DNA of 64,000 nucleotides from Streptomyces phaeolivaceus (GTDB lineage: Bacteria > Actinomycetota > Actinomycetes > Streptomycetales > Streptomycetaceae), in the NCBI RefSeq assembly GCF_009184865.1, contig NZ_CP045096.1, positions 6,200,001-6,264,000 on the forward strand, in the 5' to 3' direction. Positions 1-9,509 of this stretch are shown here, piece by piece (position 1 is the stretch's first letter; each line of letters starts with the position of its first letter). The notes beneath the pieces are model-generated. The model ran no database searches. It was given only the letters and a program-made list of their open reading frames with translations, and had not been told where the DNA came from. The position numbers were made by a program, and so were the translations under genes.

Positions 1-9
1 GCGTTCGGG

Positions 10-912
10 TCAGAGGGGCCATTCCGGGGTGGTGTGGGTGGTGTGGAGGGCTTCCAGGAGTACCTGGGCGGGGCGGGAGGCGGGGGGTTTGCCGTGGACC
101 GCGGCCACTACCTGTCTGCGCATGCCGGGGACGCGGGTGAGGGTGACGCCGGGGTGGCGGTTGGCGAGGAGGGTGAGGCCGGGGAGCAGGCTGACGCCGA
201 GGCCGGCGGCCACGAGAGCTTGCACGGCGACGTAGTCGTCGGTCTCGAACTCGACGATCGGGGCGAAGCCCGACCGGCCGCAGGCCGCGATGAGGTGTTC
301 GCGGCAGCGTTCGCAGCCCGCGATCCAGCGGGTCCCGGCGTACGTGGCCAGTTCCTCGCGGGGGCCGTCCCAGGTGCGGTCCACCGGGGTGACCACGTAC
401 AGCGGTTCGTCCAGGAGCGCGGTCATCGTGGTGTCGCGGCGGTCGCCCTGGGGCGGGTCGCCGTGTTCGAAGATCAGGGCCACGTCCACGTCGTTGTTGC
501 GCAGGGCGCTCAGCGCGTCCGGCGGTTCGGCCTCGCGCAGGATGAGTTCGATACCGGGGTGCTCGGCGGCGATACGAGCGGCGGCCAGCGGCACCAGCGT
601 GGCCAGCGCCGACGGGAACGCGGCCAGGCGGACCCGGCCGGTGCGCAGCCCGGCCAGCTCGTCCAGCTCCGCGTGCACCGATTCGACCTGCGCGAGGATC
701 GACTCGGCGCGGTCCACCAGCAGTCGGCCGGCCTCGGTGAGCCGGATACCGCGCCCCATCCGCTGCAACAGCGGTACGCCGACCTCGGTTTCGAGCTTGG
801 CGAGGTGATGGCTCACCGACGGCTGGGCGTAGTGCAGCGCCTCGGCCGCCGCCGTGATCGAACCTTCACGGGCAACGGCCACCAATACACGCAACCGACT
901 CAAGTCGATCAT
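10..912 (-). CDS. LysR-family transcriptional regulator
   Basis: This 300-residue protein has the standard LysR layout. A winged helix-turn-helix at about residues 3-62 reads ITAAAEALHYAQPSVSHHL, and a periplasmic-binding-like effector domain follows from about residue 90. The ATG at 912 gives the canonical start MIDLSRLRVL; longer in-frame starts only add non-conserved residues. The gene is divergent from the encapsulin operon with a 189-bp gap, the usual place for a LysR regulator next to its target. A Cys pair (GCERCREH) lies in the effector domain, which could suit a thiol- or sulfur-responsive sensor. That sensing role is my inference; the LysR call itself is secure. Confidence 0.92.
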   Translation of the reverse strand: MIDLSRLRVLVAVAREGSITAAAEALHYAQPSVSHHLAKLETEVGVPLLQRMGRGIRLTEAGRLLVDRAESILAQVESVHAELDELAGLRTGRVRLAAFPSALATLVPLAAARIAAEHPGIELILREAEPPDALSALRNNDVDVALIFEHGDPPQGDRRDTTMTALLDEPLYVVTPVDRTWDGPREELATYAGTRWIAGCERCREHLIAACGRSGFAPIVEFETDDYVAVQALVAAGLGVSLLPGLTLLANRHPGVTLTRVPGMRRQVVAAVHGKPPASRPAQVLLEALHTTHTTPEWPL

Positions 913-1101
913 TTGTGAATCATAGCCAGCTTCGATGACAGCCTCGAAAACACGCATTGGACCGCTACCGGGGCCGCTGGGAGTGTGAGTGGGAAAGTTC
1001 GTGCGAGTGAGAGATCTCGCGCCGCCCGCGTCGATGATCTCGGTCCCCTCCCATTCGTGATTCATACGTGCCTGTCCCCCGGGCGCGGAAGGAGACGTCG
1101 A
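913..1101. promoter_or_regulatory. Divergent LysR / encapsulin promoter region with paired TGAWTCA motifs
   Basis: The gap holds two near-identical motifs in the same orientation. TTGTGAATCATAG lies at about 914-926, just upstream of the LysR start. TTCGTGATTCATAC lies at about 1054-1067, roughly 38 bp upstream of the shell start. Each centres on the 7-bp palindrome TGAWTCA. Placement at both ends of a divergent LysR promoter fits autorepression plus target control, but binding is inferred. A ribosome-binding site (AAGGAG, near 1089-1094) precedes the shell ATG. Confidence 0.5.
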
Positions 1102-2014
1102 ATGACCACGGTTGTGCATCCACCGTCGCGACCGATGTCGGTGAGCGACAACGCGGCGCGGACCCTGGCGAACGCCACCAAGACCGTTCCGCAGATGGCC
1201 TCGATCACGCCTCGCTGGCTGGTGCATCTGCTCTCCTGGGTGCCCGTCGAGGCCGGTATCTACCGGGTGAACAAGGTCGTTCACCCCGAGTCCGTGCACA
1301 TCGAGTGCGACAACTACGACGAGTCGCCGCTGCCCGACACCTTCGTCGACTACTCGCAGGAGCCTCGGGAGTACCGGCTCAAGGCGGTCCAGACCGTCCT
1401 GGACCTGCACACCCGGATCGCCGACCTGTACTCCAGCCCGCACGACCAGACCGCGCAGCAGCTGCGGCTCACCATCGAGGCGGTGAAGGAGCACCAGGAG
1501 GGTGAGCTGATCAACAGTCCGGAGTACGGGATGCTGAGCAGCGCGGTGCCCGCGCAGCGGATCTCCACGATGACGGGGCCGCCGACACCCGACGACCTGG
1601 ACGCCCTCATCACCAAGGTGTGGAAGCAGCCCGCCTTCTTCCTCACCCACCCGGAAGGGATCGCCGCGTTCGGCCGGGAGTGCACCCGGCGCGGGGTTCC
1701 GCCGGCCACGGTGAGCATGTTCGGCTCGCAGTTCCTGACCTGGCGCGGTCTGCCGATCATTCCGTCGGACAAGGTGCCGCTGGAGAACGGGAAGACCAAG
1801 TTCCTGCTGCTGCGCACGGGCGAGTCGCGGCAGGGCGTGGTCGGACTGTTCCAGCCGGGGCTCGCCGGGGAGCAGGGGATGGGGCTGTCGGTGCGCTTCA
1901 TGCAGATCGACCGCAGCGCCATCGCCTCCTATCTGGTCTCCCTGTACTGCTCGCTCGCGGTGCTCACCGAGGACGCGCTCGCCGTGCTCGACGACGTCGA
2001 CGTGGACAAGTTCC

Positions 2015-2040
<26 letters not shown>
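1102..2040 (+). CDS. Family 2A encapsulin nanocompartment shell protein
   Basis: The 312-residue product matches family 2A encapsulin shells (HK97 capsid fold, SrpI type). Recognisable segments are NSPEYGML, ISTMTGPPTPDDLDAL, FGRECTRRGVPP, TWRGLPIIPSDKVP, LLRTGESRQGVVGL and LSVRFMQIDRSAIASYLVSLY. It lacks the cyclic-nucleotide-binding insertion of family 2B. The ATG at 1102 is 8 nt after AAGGAG and gives MTTVVHPPSR; an upstream in-frame extension has no ribosome-binding site. The coding region overlaps the cargo gene by 26 bp, so the two are translationally coupled. Many subunits should assemble into a cytosolic shell around the desulfurase. Known relatives store elemental sulfur or serve sulfur metabolism; that role is transferred by family here. 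Confidence 0.93.
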
Positions 2041-3826
<1,786 letters not shown>

Positions 3827-3840
3827 CCGAGGTCCGCGGT

Positions 3841-3890
3841 CCGGAGGTCTGTGGCTCGTGGCCTGCGGTCTGCGGTCTGCGGTCTGCGGG
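3841..3890. repeat. Short tandem GCGGTCT repeat
   Basis: The segment between the desulfurase gene and its terminator carries several head-to-tail GCGGTCT units (CTGCGGTCTGCGGTCTGCGG and relatives). It is noncoding and probably arose by slippage. No function is visible. Confidence 0.6.
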
Positions 3891-3953
3891 AAGGGGATTG
3901 GCCGGTACGTCGGAGATCTCGGGCGGGTCTCCGTCGTACCGGCCAATCCCTTT
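3891..3953. terminator. Bidirectional terminator between convergent genes
   Basis: A long inverted repeat has left arm AAGGGGATTGGCCGGTAC and right arm GTACCGGCCAATCCCTT. The stem is about 17 bp with one bulged G and continues imperfectly toward the loop. It lies between the end of the encapsulin operon and the stop codon of the convergent MBL-fold gene, so it probably terminates both transcripts. Confidence 0.85.
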
Positions 3954-4932
3954 ACTGGTGTTGCTCGGGCAGGTGGCTGTCGGGGTGGGCCCACAGGACG
4001 ACGTTGTCCAGGTGTTCGACCGCTCCGCTCGCCAACTCGTGCCGGAAGAAGTCGATGACGTCCCGGTCGGAGTGGCGCAGGCTGAAGTGGGTCAGGACGA
4101 ACAGGGTCTCCGGATGGGCCGCGACGATCGGGCGGAGTTCGCTCCATACCGTGTGGCCGACCTGCCGTGCGCGGGGGAGTCGGGCGTCGTCGAGGTAGGT
4201 GCACTCGGTGATGATGACCGGGTGGTCGAACAGCCATGGGTTCCGTGTGAACACGTCGGGGTGGGTGTCGCCCAGGAAGGCGAAGGCGGGGCGGTGGATC
4301 TCCTGGTCGACCGTGCCGGGGCCGTCCTTGCGCCGCTCGGCGATGATCCGGCCGAACTCACCGGCCCGGCCGGCCGCGACCATCGATGCCTTCAGTTCTT
4401 CGTACTCCGGCTTCAGGACCGTCTTCTTCTCCGCGAAGCAGTAGCCCACGCACGGCACCTTGTGGAGGCACTCGACGACTCGGACCGCGTACTCGCCCCG
4501 GCGGCCCACGGAGAATTCCGCCCCCGCGCGTACGCCGTGCAGACGGCAGTCCGGGGAGAGGGTCGGGTCGAACCCCGCGCCGTGGTTCAGTTCGCTCGTG
4601 GCCCGCAGATAGGCCTCGGCGTACGGTCGCGCGTCGGCCGGTAGGTAGATGTCCACTCCCGCGTCCCTGGCGGCCAGATGGTCGAGGTCCTTGGAGTGGT
4701 CGAGGTGGGTGTGGGTCAGGAGCACCGATTCCGGCTGCCGTCCCTCGGGCAGGCCGGCGTCGAGGGCGCATCGCAGTTCGGGGATGTGGAAGAAGGTCTT
4801 GTCGTTCGCGCGGGAGTAACCGGTCAGGGTCAGGCCGGTCCCGGGTATCCGCCAGGTCTTCCACTGGCGGAACGGGTGGCCCTTGTCGAGCCGTTGGGGG
4901 TGATCGACGCGCTGCTCAGGGGGGTGGGTCAT
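3952..4932 (-). CDS. MBL-fold metallo-hydrolase
   Basis: The 326-residue protein has the metallo-beta-lactamase signature HTHLDH (in LLTHTHLDHSKDLDHL) plus later metal-site candidates in FLGDTHPD and LTHFS. It resembles RNase Z-like or lactonase-like soluble MBL hydrolases, but the substrate is unknown. The ATG at 4932 is preceded by AGGGAGCG at good spacing. It converges on the encapsulin operon and shares its terminator. I see no rhodanese domain or persulfide dioxygenase signature, so a sulfur role from context alone is not supported. Confidence 0.8.
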   Translation of the reverse strand: MTHPPEQRVDHPQRLDKGHPFRQWKTWRIPGTGLTLTGYSRANDKTFFHIPELRCALDAGLPEGRQPESVLLTHTHLDHSKDLDHLAARDAGVDIYLPADARPYAEAYLRATSELNHGAGFDPTLSPDCRLHGVRAGAEFSVGRRGEYAVRVVECLHKVPCVGYCFAEKKTVLKPEYEELKASMVAAGRAGEFGRIIAERRKDGPGTVDQEIHRPAFAFLGDTHPDVFTRNPWLFDHPVIITECTYLDDARLPRARQVGHTVWSELRPIVAAHPETLFVLTHFSLRHSDRDVIDFFRHELASGAVEHLDNVVLWAHPDSHLPEQHQ

Positions 4933-5124
4933 GCCGGTTCGCTCCCTGGCGTCGTCGTCACGGCCGCGCTGACGCACCCGTTGTCGGTGGGGATCACCCG
5001 TATCCGGTGGGGGATCGCGGCTGATCGTACGGGGCCCCACCGGACCGGTCGCGGAAATTTCCGGGCGAGGTGTCGGGCGAGGCGGTCCCGGTCCCGGTGT
5101 CGGTCGAGGTGGTGCCGGTCCCCC

Positions 5125-5475
5125 TCAACGCGCTGTGCGGTCGTCGGGTCGGGGTGGGGGTGGCGGCGTGGGGGCGGGGGTTTCGCGGCTCACCTCGTGG
5201 TGGTGGCCGGTCGGGCCCGGGAGGGGTTTGAGGTCTACCTGGATGCGGTGGGTGGAGTCGTGGCTCACCGAGCCGCCCAGGCGTGCCTCGACCACGCCCA
5301 GGCGGAGGCCCGCTCCGGCCTCGCCGGTGCGGTGGAACTGGACCGCGAACTCCAGGCTGACCTGCTCCACGGTGAAACGCCAGTCGCTCGCGGCGCCCTC
5401 GGCCTGCGCTCGGGCCAGTTCCGCCCGGACCGTGGCGATGGCCTCCGCGAGACCCACCGGTTCGGTATCGCCCAT
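5125..5475 (-). CDS. Trypco2-family protein (trypsin co-occurring domain 2)
   Basis: This 116-residue protein starts MGDTEPVGLAEAIATVRAEL. A central beta-rich segment (VSLEFAVQFHRTGEAGAGLR) is followed by THRIQVDLKP, the pattern of the small trypco2 domain. The domain is named for its habitual neighbourhood to trypsin-like proteases in predicted NTP-dependent conflict or signalling systems. The tail is a Pro-rich low-complexity stretch. The gene is divergent from the trypsin-like gene with only 92 bp between starts, which fits shared control. No signal peptide is visible, so it is probably cytosolic. Its biochemical role is unknown. Confidence 0.78.
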   Translation of the reverse strand: MGDTEPVGLAEAIATVRAELARAQAEGAASDWRFTVEQVSLEFAVQFHRTGEAGAGLRLGVVEARLGGSVSHDSTHRIQVDLKPLPGPTGHHHEVSRETPAPTPPPPPRPDDRTAR

Positions 5476-5567
5476 GTCAACACCTCTTCGGATCGAGTGG
5501 ATCGGCCGAGTCGAGTTGGTTCACGAGTCTAGGGACCCACCATGCCCCGCGCGTAGTGTGAGGTGGC

Positions 5568-6971
5568 ATGGGGGAATTGCGTGCGGACTGGAGGCTCCGG
5601 CTGAGACGCGGGGGCGCGCGGGGACCCGTCTGCGGTGCCGGGGTGCTCGTCGATCAGGACACGGCACTGACCTGTGCGCATGTGGTGCGCGTCCCGGACG
5701 CCGTGATGTGGGTGGAGTTCGCCGAGAACAGTGAGATCGAGGCGGTCTCCGCGCGCGTTCCGCCCGGCGGATGGCTCGTCGAGGGCCATGGCGAGGGCGA
5801 GGGTGGTGAGGACGTCGCCGTGCTGCGGCTCGACAGTCCTCGGCCCCAGGCGCGTCCCGCCCGGCTGGAGACCGCGCTGTGGGGCGGGATGGAGGTGTCC
5901 GCCACCGGGTACGCGGAGGGCTTCGACGACGGGATGAGCCTGTGGGGGCGGATCGGCGGGGTCAGCGGTGAGCGGGTGCAGCTCGACGCCGTCACCAAGG
6001 CCGAGGTGGTGCGCCGGGGGTTCAGCGGGGCCGCCGTGTGCACCCGGCCGGGGGAGGGGCGGCCCGCCCGGGTGGTCGGGCTCGTCGTCAGCTGGCGCGG
6101 TGACATGGGTGAACTGCTGCCCGAGAACAACCGGCTGGCCTTCTCCTATCTGATTCCCGTCGCGCGGATCGCCGAACTCTCGCCGGTGGTTGAGGAGTTG
6201 AGCGGGCCGGATGCCTGGGACCATGGATTCGAGGAGCGGTTGAGCCGGTGGTTCGGGGATCCTGACGAGGAGCCGGTGAAGATCACCGTGGTGCCGCCCG
6301 GGAGCGGGAAGCGCCGCTCCCTGCGGCATCTGCTGCATCGCGCCGACCTCGTCTACCGGGGCGGCGGCTCCAGCAGACCGGACCTCGCCGACCACGCCCT
6401 GGGGCATATCGCGTTCCCGCCGGGTCGGTATCTGGCGTACTGGGACTGGCTGCTCGGCACCGGGCCCCGGCCCGATCGGACGCCCGGCCGGCCCGAACTG
6501 ACGCCCGGCCCCCCGCCCGCCTCCGCCGCCGACCACATCCCCTTCGCGGCCCCCGTCTCCGGCCGCGGCGTCACGGTCGTCGTCGACGGTCTCGACGAAG
6601 AGCCCGAGCCCGGCCCGCTGATCGAACTCCTCGCCCGATTGAGGTCGTTCGGCTTCCGGGCGCTGCTGGTCTTCCGGCACGAGGGCGGTACGGGCTGGAC
6701 CGCCGCCCGGGACGTACTCCTCGGGCCCGCCCTCCTCGCCCACGCCGACGCGCTGCTGGTACGGCTGGAGCGGGCGGAGTTCAGCCGCGCGGTGCGGCAC
6801 GGTGTCGTCGACAGCGCCTCCCTCGGCTCGCTGACCGAGACCGCCGACCGGCGCAGGAGCGAGCGCCGACGCATCGACGAGACCATCGATCCGCAGCAAC
6901 GGCTCGCCCGTTCACGTGAGTTGATCAGAACCCTGCGCGCCGACCTGCGGCGCTCCGGGGACCGGGGATGA
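5568..6971 (+). CDS. Trypsin-like serine protease with C-terminal degenerate NTPase module
   Basis: The 467-residue protein carries an N-terminal trypsin-fold protease with triad H38 (LTCAHVV), D82 (GEDVAVLRL) and S153 (GFSGAAV). There is no signal peptide, so it should act in the cytoplasm. From about residue 238 a second module begins with a P-loop-like VVPPGSGKRRS, lacking the usual GKT/S ending, and a Walker-B-like VTVVVDGLDEE. It ends early for a STAND-type NTPase, so it may be degenerate or regulatory. Its stop overlaps the kinase start (ATGA), making it the first gene of a translationally coupled operon. Divergence from a trypco2 gene supports a conflict-type protease; the substrate is unknown. 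Confidence 0.85.
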   Translation: MGELRADWRLRLRRGGARGPVCGAGVLVDQDTALTCAHVVRVPDAVMWVEFAENSEIEAVSARVPPGGWLVEGHGEGEGGEDVAVLRLDSPRPQARPARLETALWGGMEVSATGYAEGFDDGMSLWGRIGGVSGERVQLDAVTKAEVVRRGFSGAAVCTRPGEGRPARVVGLVVSWRGDMGELLPENNRLAFSYLIPVARIAELSPVVEELSGPDAWDHGFEERLSRWFGDPDEEPVKITVVPPGSGKRRSLRHLLHRADLVYRGGGSSRPDLADHALGHIAFPPGRYLAYWDWLLGTGPRPDRTPGRPELTPGPPPASAADHIPFAAPVSGRGVTVVVDGLDEEPEPGPLIELLARLRSFGFRALLVFRHEGGTGWTAARDVLLGPALLAHADALLVRLERAEFSRAVRHGVVDSASLGSLTETADRRRSERRRIDETIDPQQRLARSRELIRTLRADLRRSGDRG

Positions 6972-9355
6972 ACTCCACCGCCGGGCGCCACGGGCAGGGG
7001 CACGCGGACCGGCAGCGGGTGGAGGGCGGGCGGGCGGCCGTCTGTCCGCATCGGCGGTTCAGCGGTGCCCCCTGCGGTGGTGTCCTGCTGCCCACCGGTC
7101 ACTGTGCCGAGTGCGGTCGCGCGGAGGACGGGCCCCGGTTGCCCGCGCTGCCCCGGGAGGCCCGTGAGTTCGGTCCCGCCGTGCTGCTCGCGCTGCCCGA
7201 GCGGGCGCCGCGTCCCGCGCAGGAGCGGCTCATCCACCCCGAGGCCCCGCTGCGCGTCCGCATGGTCTGCTCGTCCCCGGACTGCGGGATCACCTTCGCG
7301 CCGCCGTACACCGTGGGGCCGGTGCCGGTCGAGGGGTACTGTCCGGCCTGCGGCGAGCCGTACTCGTACCGGCCCGAACTCGCCGAGGGCGATGTGCTGC
7401 GCGACCAGTACCGGATCATGGGGCCCATCGCGCACGGCGGGCAGGGCTGGGTCTATCTCGCCGAGGACACGCATCTCGGTGACGTGGTCGCCGTCAAGGG
7501 CATGCTCAACCGCTACGAGCGGGACGGGGCCCGGCTCGCCGACGTCGAGCGCCGCAACCTCGTCGCCATCCGCCACCCCCGTATCGTCCAGATCCGCGAC
7601 TTCGTCGCCCGGCGCGACGGAAACGGGCAGGTCACCGGCGGCTACATCGTCATGGACGACGTCGGTGACGGCACCCTCGAGAAGGTCGTCAAGGAGACCC
7701 GGCGCGGGGAGTCCGTCCTCGACATCGAGCACGTGGCCGCGTACGGCTGCCAGATCCTCGAAGCGCTCGTCCATCTGCACGCGGGCGGCGAGAAGGGCTT
7801 CGTGTACGGGGACATGAAGCCCTCGAACGTCGTGCACCACGGGGACGGCGTCAAGGTCATCGATCTCGGCGGGATGCGGGAGCGGGGCCAGAGCCGGCCG
7901 CCCGCCCATGTCACGCCCGACTACATGGCGCCCGAGACGGCGTCCGCCGCCATGCCCACCACCGCCCACGACCTCCACACGGTCGGTGTCACCCTGCGGG
8001 AACTCGCCGGCTGGGCCGTCGACGAGGTCCCCGGCCTCGGCACCGCCTCCTTCCGGGGCGTCGTCGACCGGGCCACGCGCGGCGATCCCGGTCTGCGGTT
8101 CGCCGACGCCCGCGAGATGGCGGGCCAACTGCGCGGCGCGCTGCGGGAGATCCGCGCCCTGCGCGGCAAGAGCGACCCGCCCGAACCCTCCGACTACTTC
8201 TGGCCGTCCCCGCAACTGCTCGGCGCCCGGCTCGGCACGGTCCCCGGCATCGAGCACTGGCTCGACCGCCCGCGCCGCGACCGCTACGACCCGCCCCTCG
8301 CCCCCGCCCTCGACCTCGGCGCCCCCACCCTCACCGAGATAGCCCGTCGGCTGCCGGTGCCCCGGCGCTACCCGGGCGATCCGCAGACCGCCCGGTTCGA
8401 GGTCAGCAGCGGTTACGACCCGGACCGGCTCCTCGACCAGGAGGACGGCAGACCGCCCTCGGTGGAGATCCGGCTGCACAACGTACGGGTCCTGCTGGGA
8501 CGGGACACCCGGGACATCCGGGACGACCTGGAGCGGGCGCAGGAGGAACTCGACACCGCCGACTCCATCCCCGGGCCCTCCGCCGTGCGCCGATGGCGGC
8601 TGGAGTGGCATCGCGCGCTGGTCGCGCTGCGCCGGGCCGACCTGGACGACGACCCCCGGCGGGTCGCCGAGGCCAGGGGCCACTTCGCCCGGGTCCGCCT
8701 CGAACTGCCCGGTGAGTACGCGCCCAAGCTGGCCCTCGCCTACTGCGGGGAGCGGCTCGGCGACGACAGTGCCGGGCCCACCGCGAAGGAGCTGTACGAG
8801 GCCGTGTTCGCCCGCAACCCCGCGCATGGCGGCGCCGCCCTCGGGCTCGCACGGCTCGCGCTCCGCGCGGGCGACCGGCGCGCCGCGCTCGACGTCCTCG
8901 GCCGGGTGCGCCCCGGCACCCTGGACCACACCGTCACCCGTATCGCCTCCCTGCGCATCCGCGCGGCCCGGCTGCCCCGGAACGGCGATCCGCTGCCCGA
9001 GCCCGCCGAGGTCGACGCGGCCCTCGCCGAACTGCGCGGCCTCGTCCGCCGGGAGCCGGGGGCGGGTGGGCCGAGCCTGTCGGAGGACGAGGCGCTGCGC
9101 CTCGGTACCGAGCTGCACGAATGGAAGCTCGACGCGCTGTACAGCCGCGACGACCGGCCCGGCCCCCGGGGCGGGGGCGGTGCCGGGCGGCTCGATGTCC
9201 GTGCGCTGCGTGGCCTCGGTGCGCAGGAGCGGCGGCTGCGTGCCCGTATCGAGTCCTACTACCGGCAACTGGCCGCCCGGCACGGGGAGTCGGCCGCCGC
9301 GCATGAGCATCTCGTGGATCTTTCGCTGGCGGTGCGTCCGCAGACGGTGGTGTGA
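6968..9355 (+). CDS. PknG-like serine/threonine protein kinase with zinc ribbons and TPR region
   Basis: The 795-residue protein has an unusual N-terminus with two Cys clusters: CPHRRFSGAPC with CAECG, and CSSPDCG with CPACGEPY. These suggest zinc-ribbon or rubredoxin-like sites as in PknG. A kinase domain follows at about residues 140-395, with Gly-loop AHGGQGWVYLAED, lysine in VVAVKGM, catalytic loop FVYGDMKPSNVV (YGD in place of HRD) and DLGG in place of DFG. Both substitutions are PknG-like. The C-terminal ~400 residues are helical and Ala/Leu-rich, consistent with TPRs. Downstream genes for a four-TM protein and a solute-binding protein mirror mycobacterial glnX-glnH-pknG. The kinase is soluble and probably receives a signal through the membrane partner. 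Confidence 0.88.
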   Translation: MNSTAGRHGQGHADRQRVEGGRAAVCPHRRFSGAPCGGVLLPTGHCAECGRAEDGPRLPALPREAREFGPAVLLALPERAPRPAQERLIHPEAPLRVRMVCSSPDCGITFAPPYTVGPVPVEGYCPACGEPYSYRPELAEGDVLRDQYRIMGPIAHGGQGWVYLAEDTHLGDVVAVKGMLNRYERDGARLADVERRNLVAIRHPRIVQIRDFVARRDGNGQVTGGYIVMDDVGDGTLEKVVKETRRGESVLDIEHVAAYGCQILEALVHLHAGGEKGFVYGDMKPSNVVHHGDGVKVIDLGGMRERGQSRPPAHVTPDYMAPETASAAMPTTAHDLHTVGVTLRELAGWAVDEVPGLGTASFRGVVDRATRGDPGLRFADAREMAGQLRGALREIRALRGKSDPPEPSDYFWPSPQLLGARLGTVPGIEHWLDRPRRDRYDPPLAPALDLGAPTLTEIARRLPVPRRYPGDPQTARFEVSSGYDPDRLLDQEDGRPPSVEIRLHNVRVLLGRDTRDIRDDLERAQEELDTADSIPGPSAVRRWRLEWHRALVALRRADLDDDPRRVAEARGHFARVRLELPGEYAPKLALAYCGERLGDDSAGPTAKELYEAVFARNPAHGGAALGLARLALRAGDRRAALDVLGRVRPGTLDHTVTRIASLRIRAARLPRNGDPLPEPAEVDAALAELRGLVRREPGAGGPSLSEDEALRLGTELHEWKLDALYSRDDRPGPRGGGGAGRLDVRALRGLGAQERRLRARIESYYRQLAARHGESAAAHEHLVDLSLAVRPQTVV

Positions 9356-9403
9356 GGGGGGGAGTGCGGATGGGAGTGCGGATGGGAGTGGGTGGGGGTC
9401 GGG

Positions 9404-9490
9404 TGCGGGTTCGGTGGGGCTTCTCGCGCCCACGCGGCGGAGCCGCATATCGGTACAGCCCCGCGCCCCTTGAGGGCCTGCGGCCCTCTC
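9404..9490. repeat. Variant dispersed repeat inside the kinase operon
   Basis: The 154-bp gap between the kinase and vWA genes holds GTGCGGGTTCGGTGGGGCTT. This matches the outer arm of the full palindromic repeat at 19335 except for one base. It is followed by a different core with GCGGCGGAGCCGC and GCCCCGCGCCCCTT. Just upstream are short GGGAGTGCGGAT repeats. This is a variant of the dispersed intergenic element and can fold into hairpins that might lower readthrough into the rest of the operon. Confidence 0.65.
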
Positions 9491-9509
9491 AGCCGACGCG
9501 GGAGGAACC

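Noticed and set aside
3952..4932. Persulfide dioxygenase working with the encapsulin
   Set aside because: MBL motif alone does not support it; the gene is convergent and separated by a terminator.
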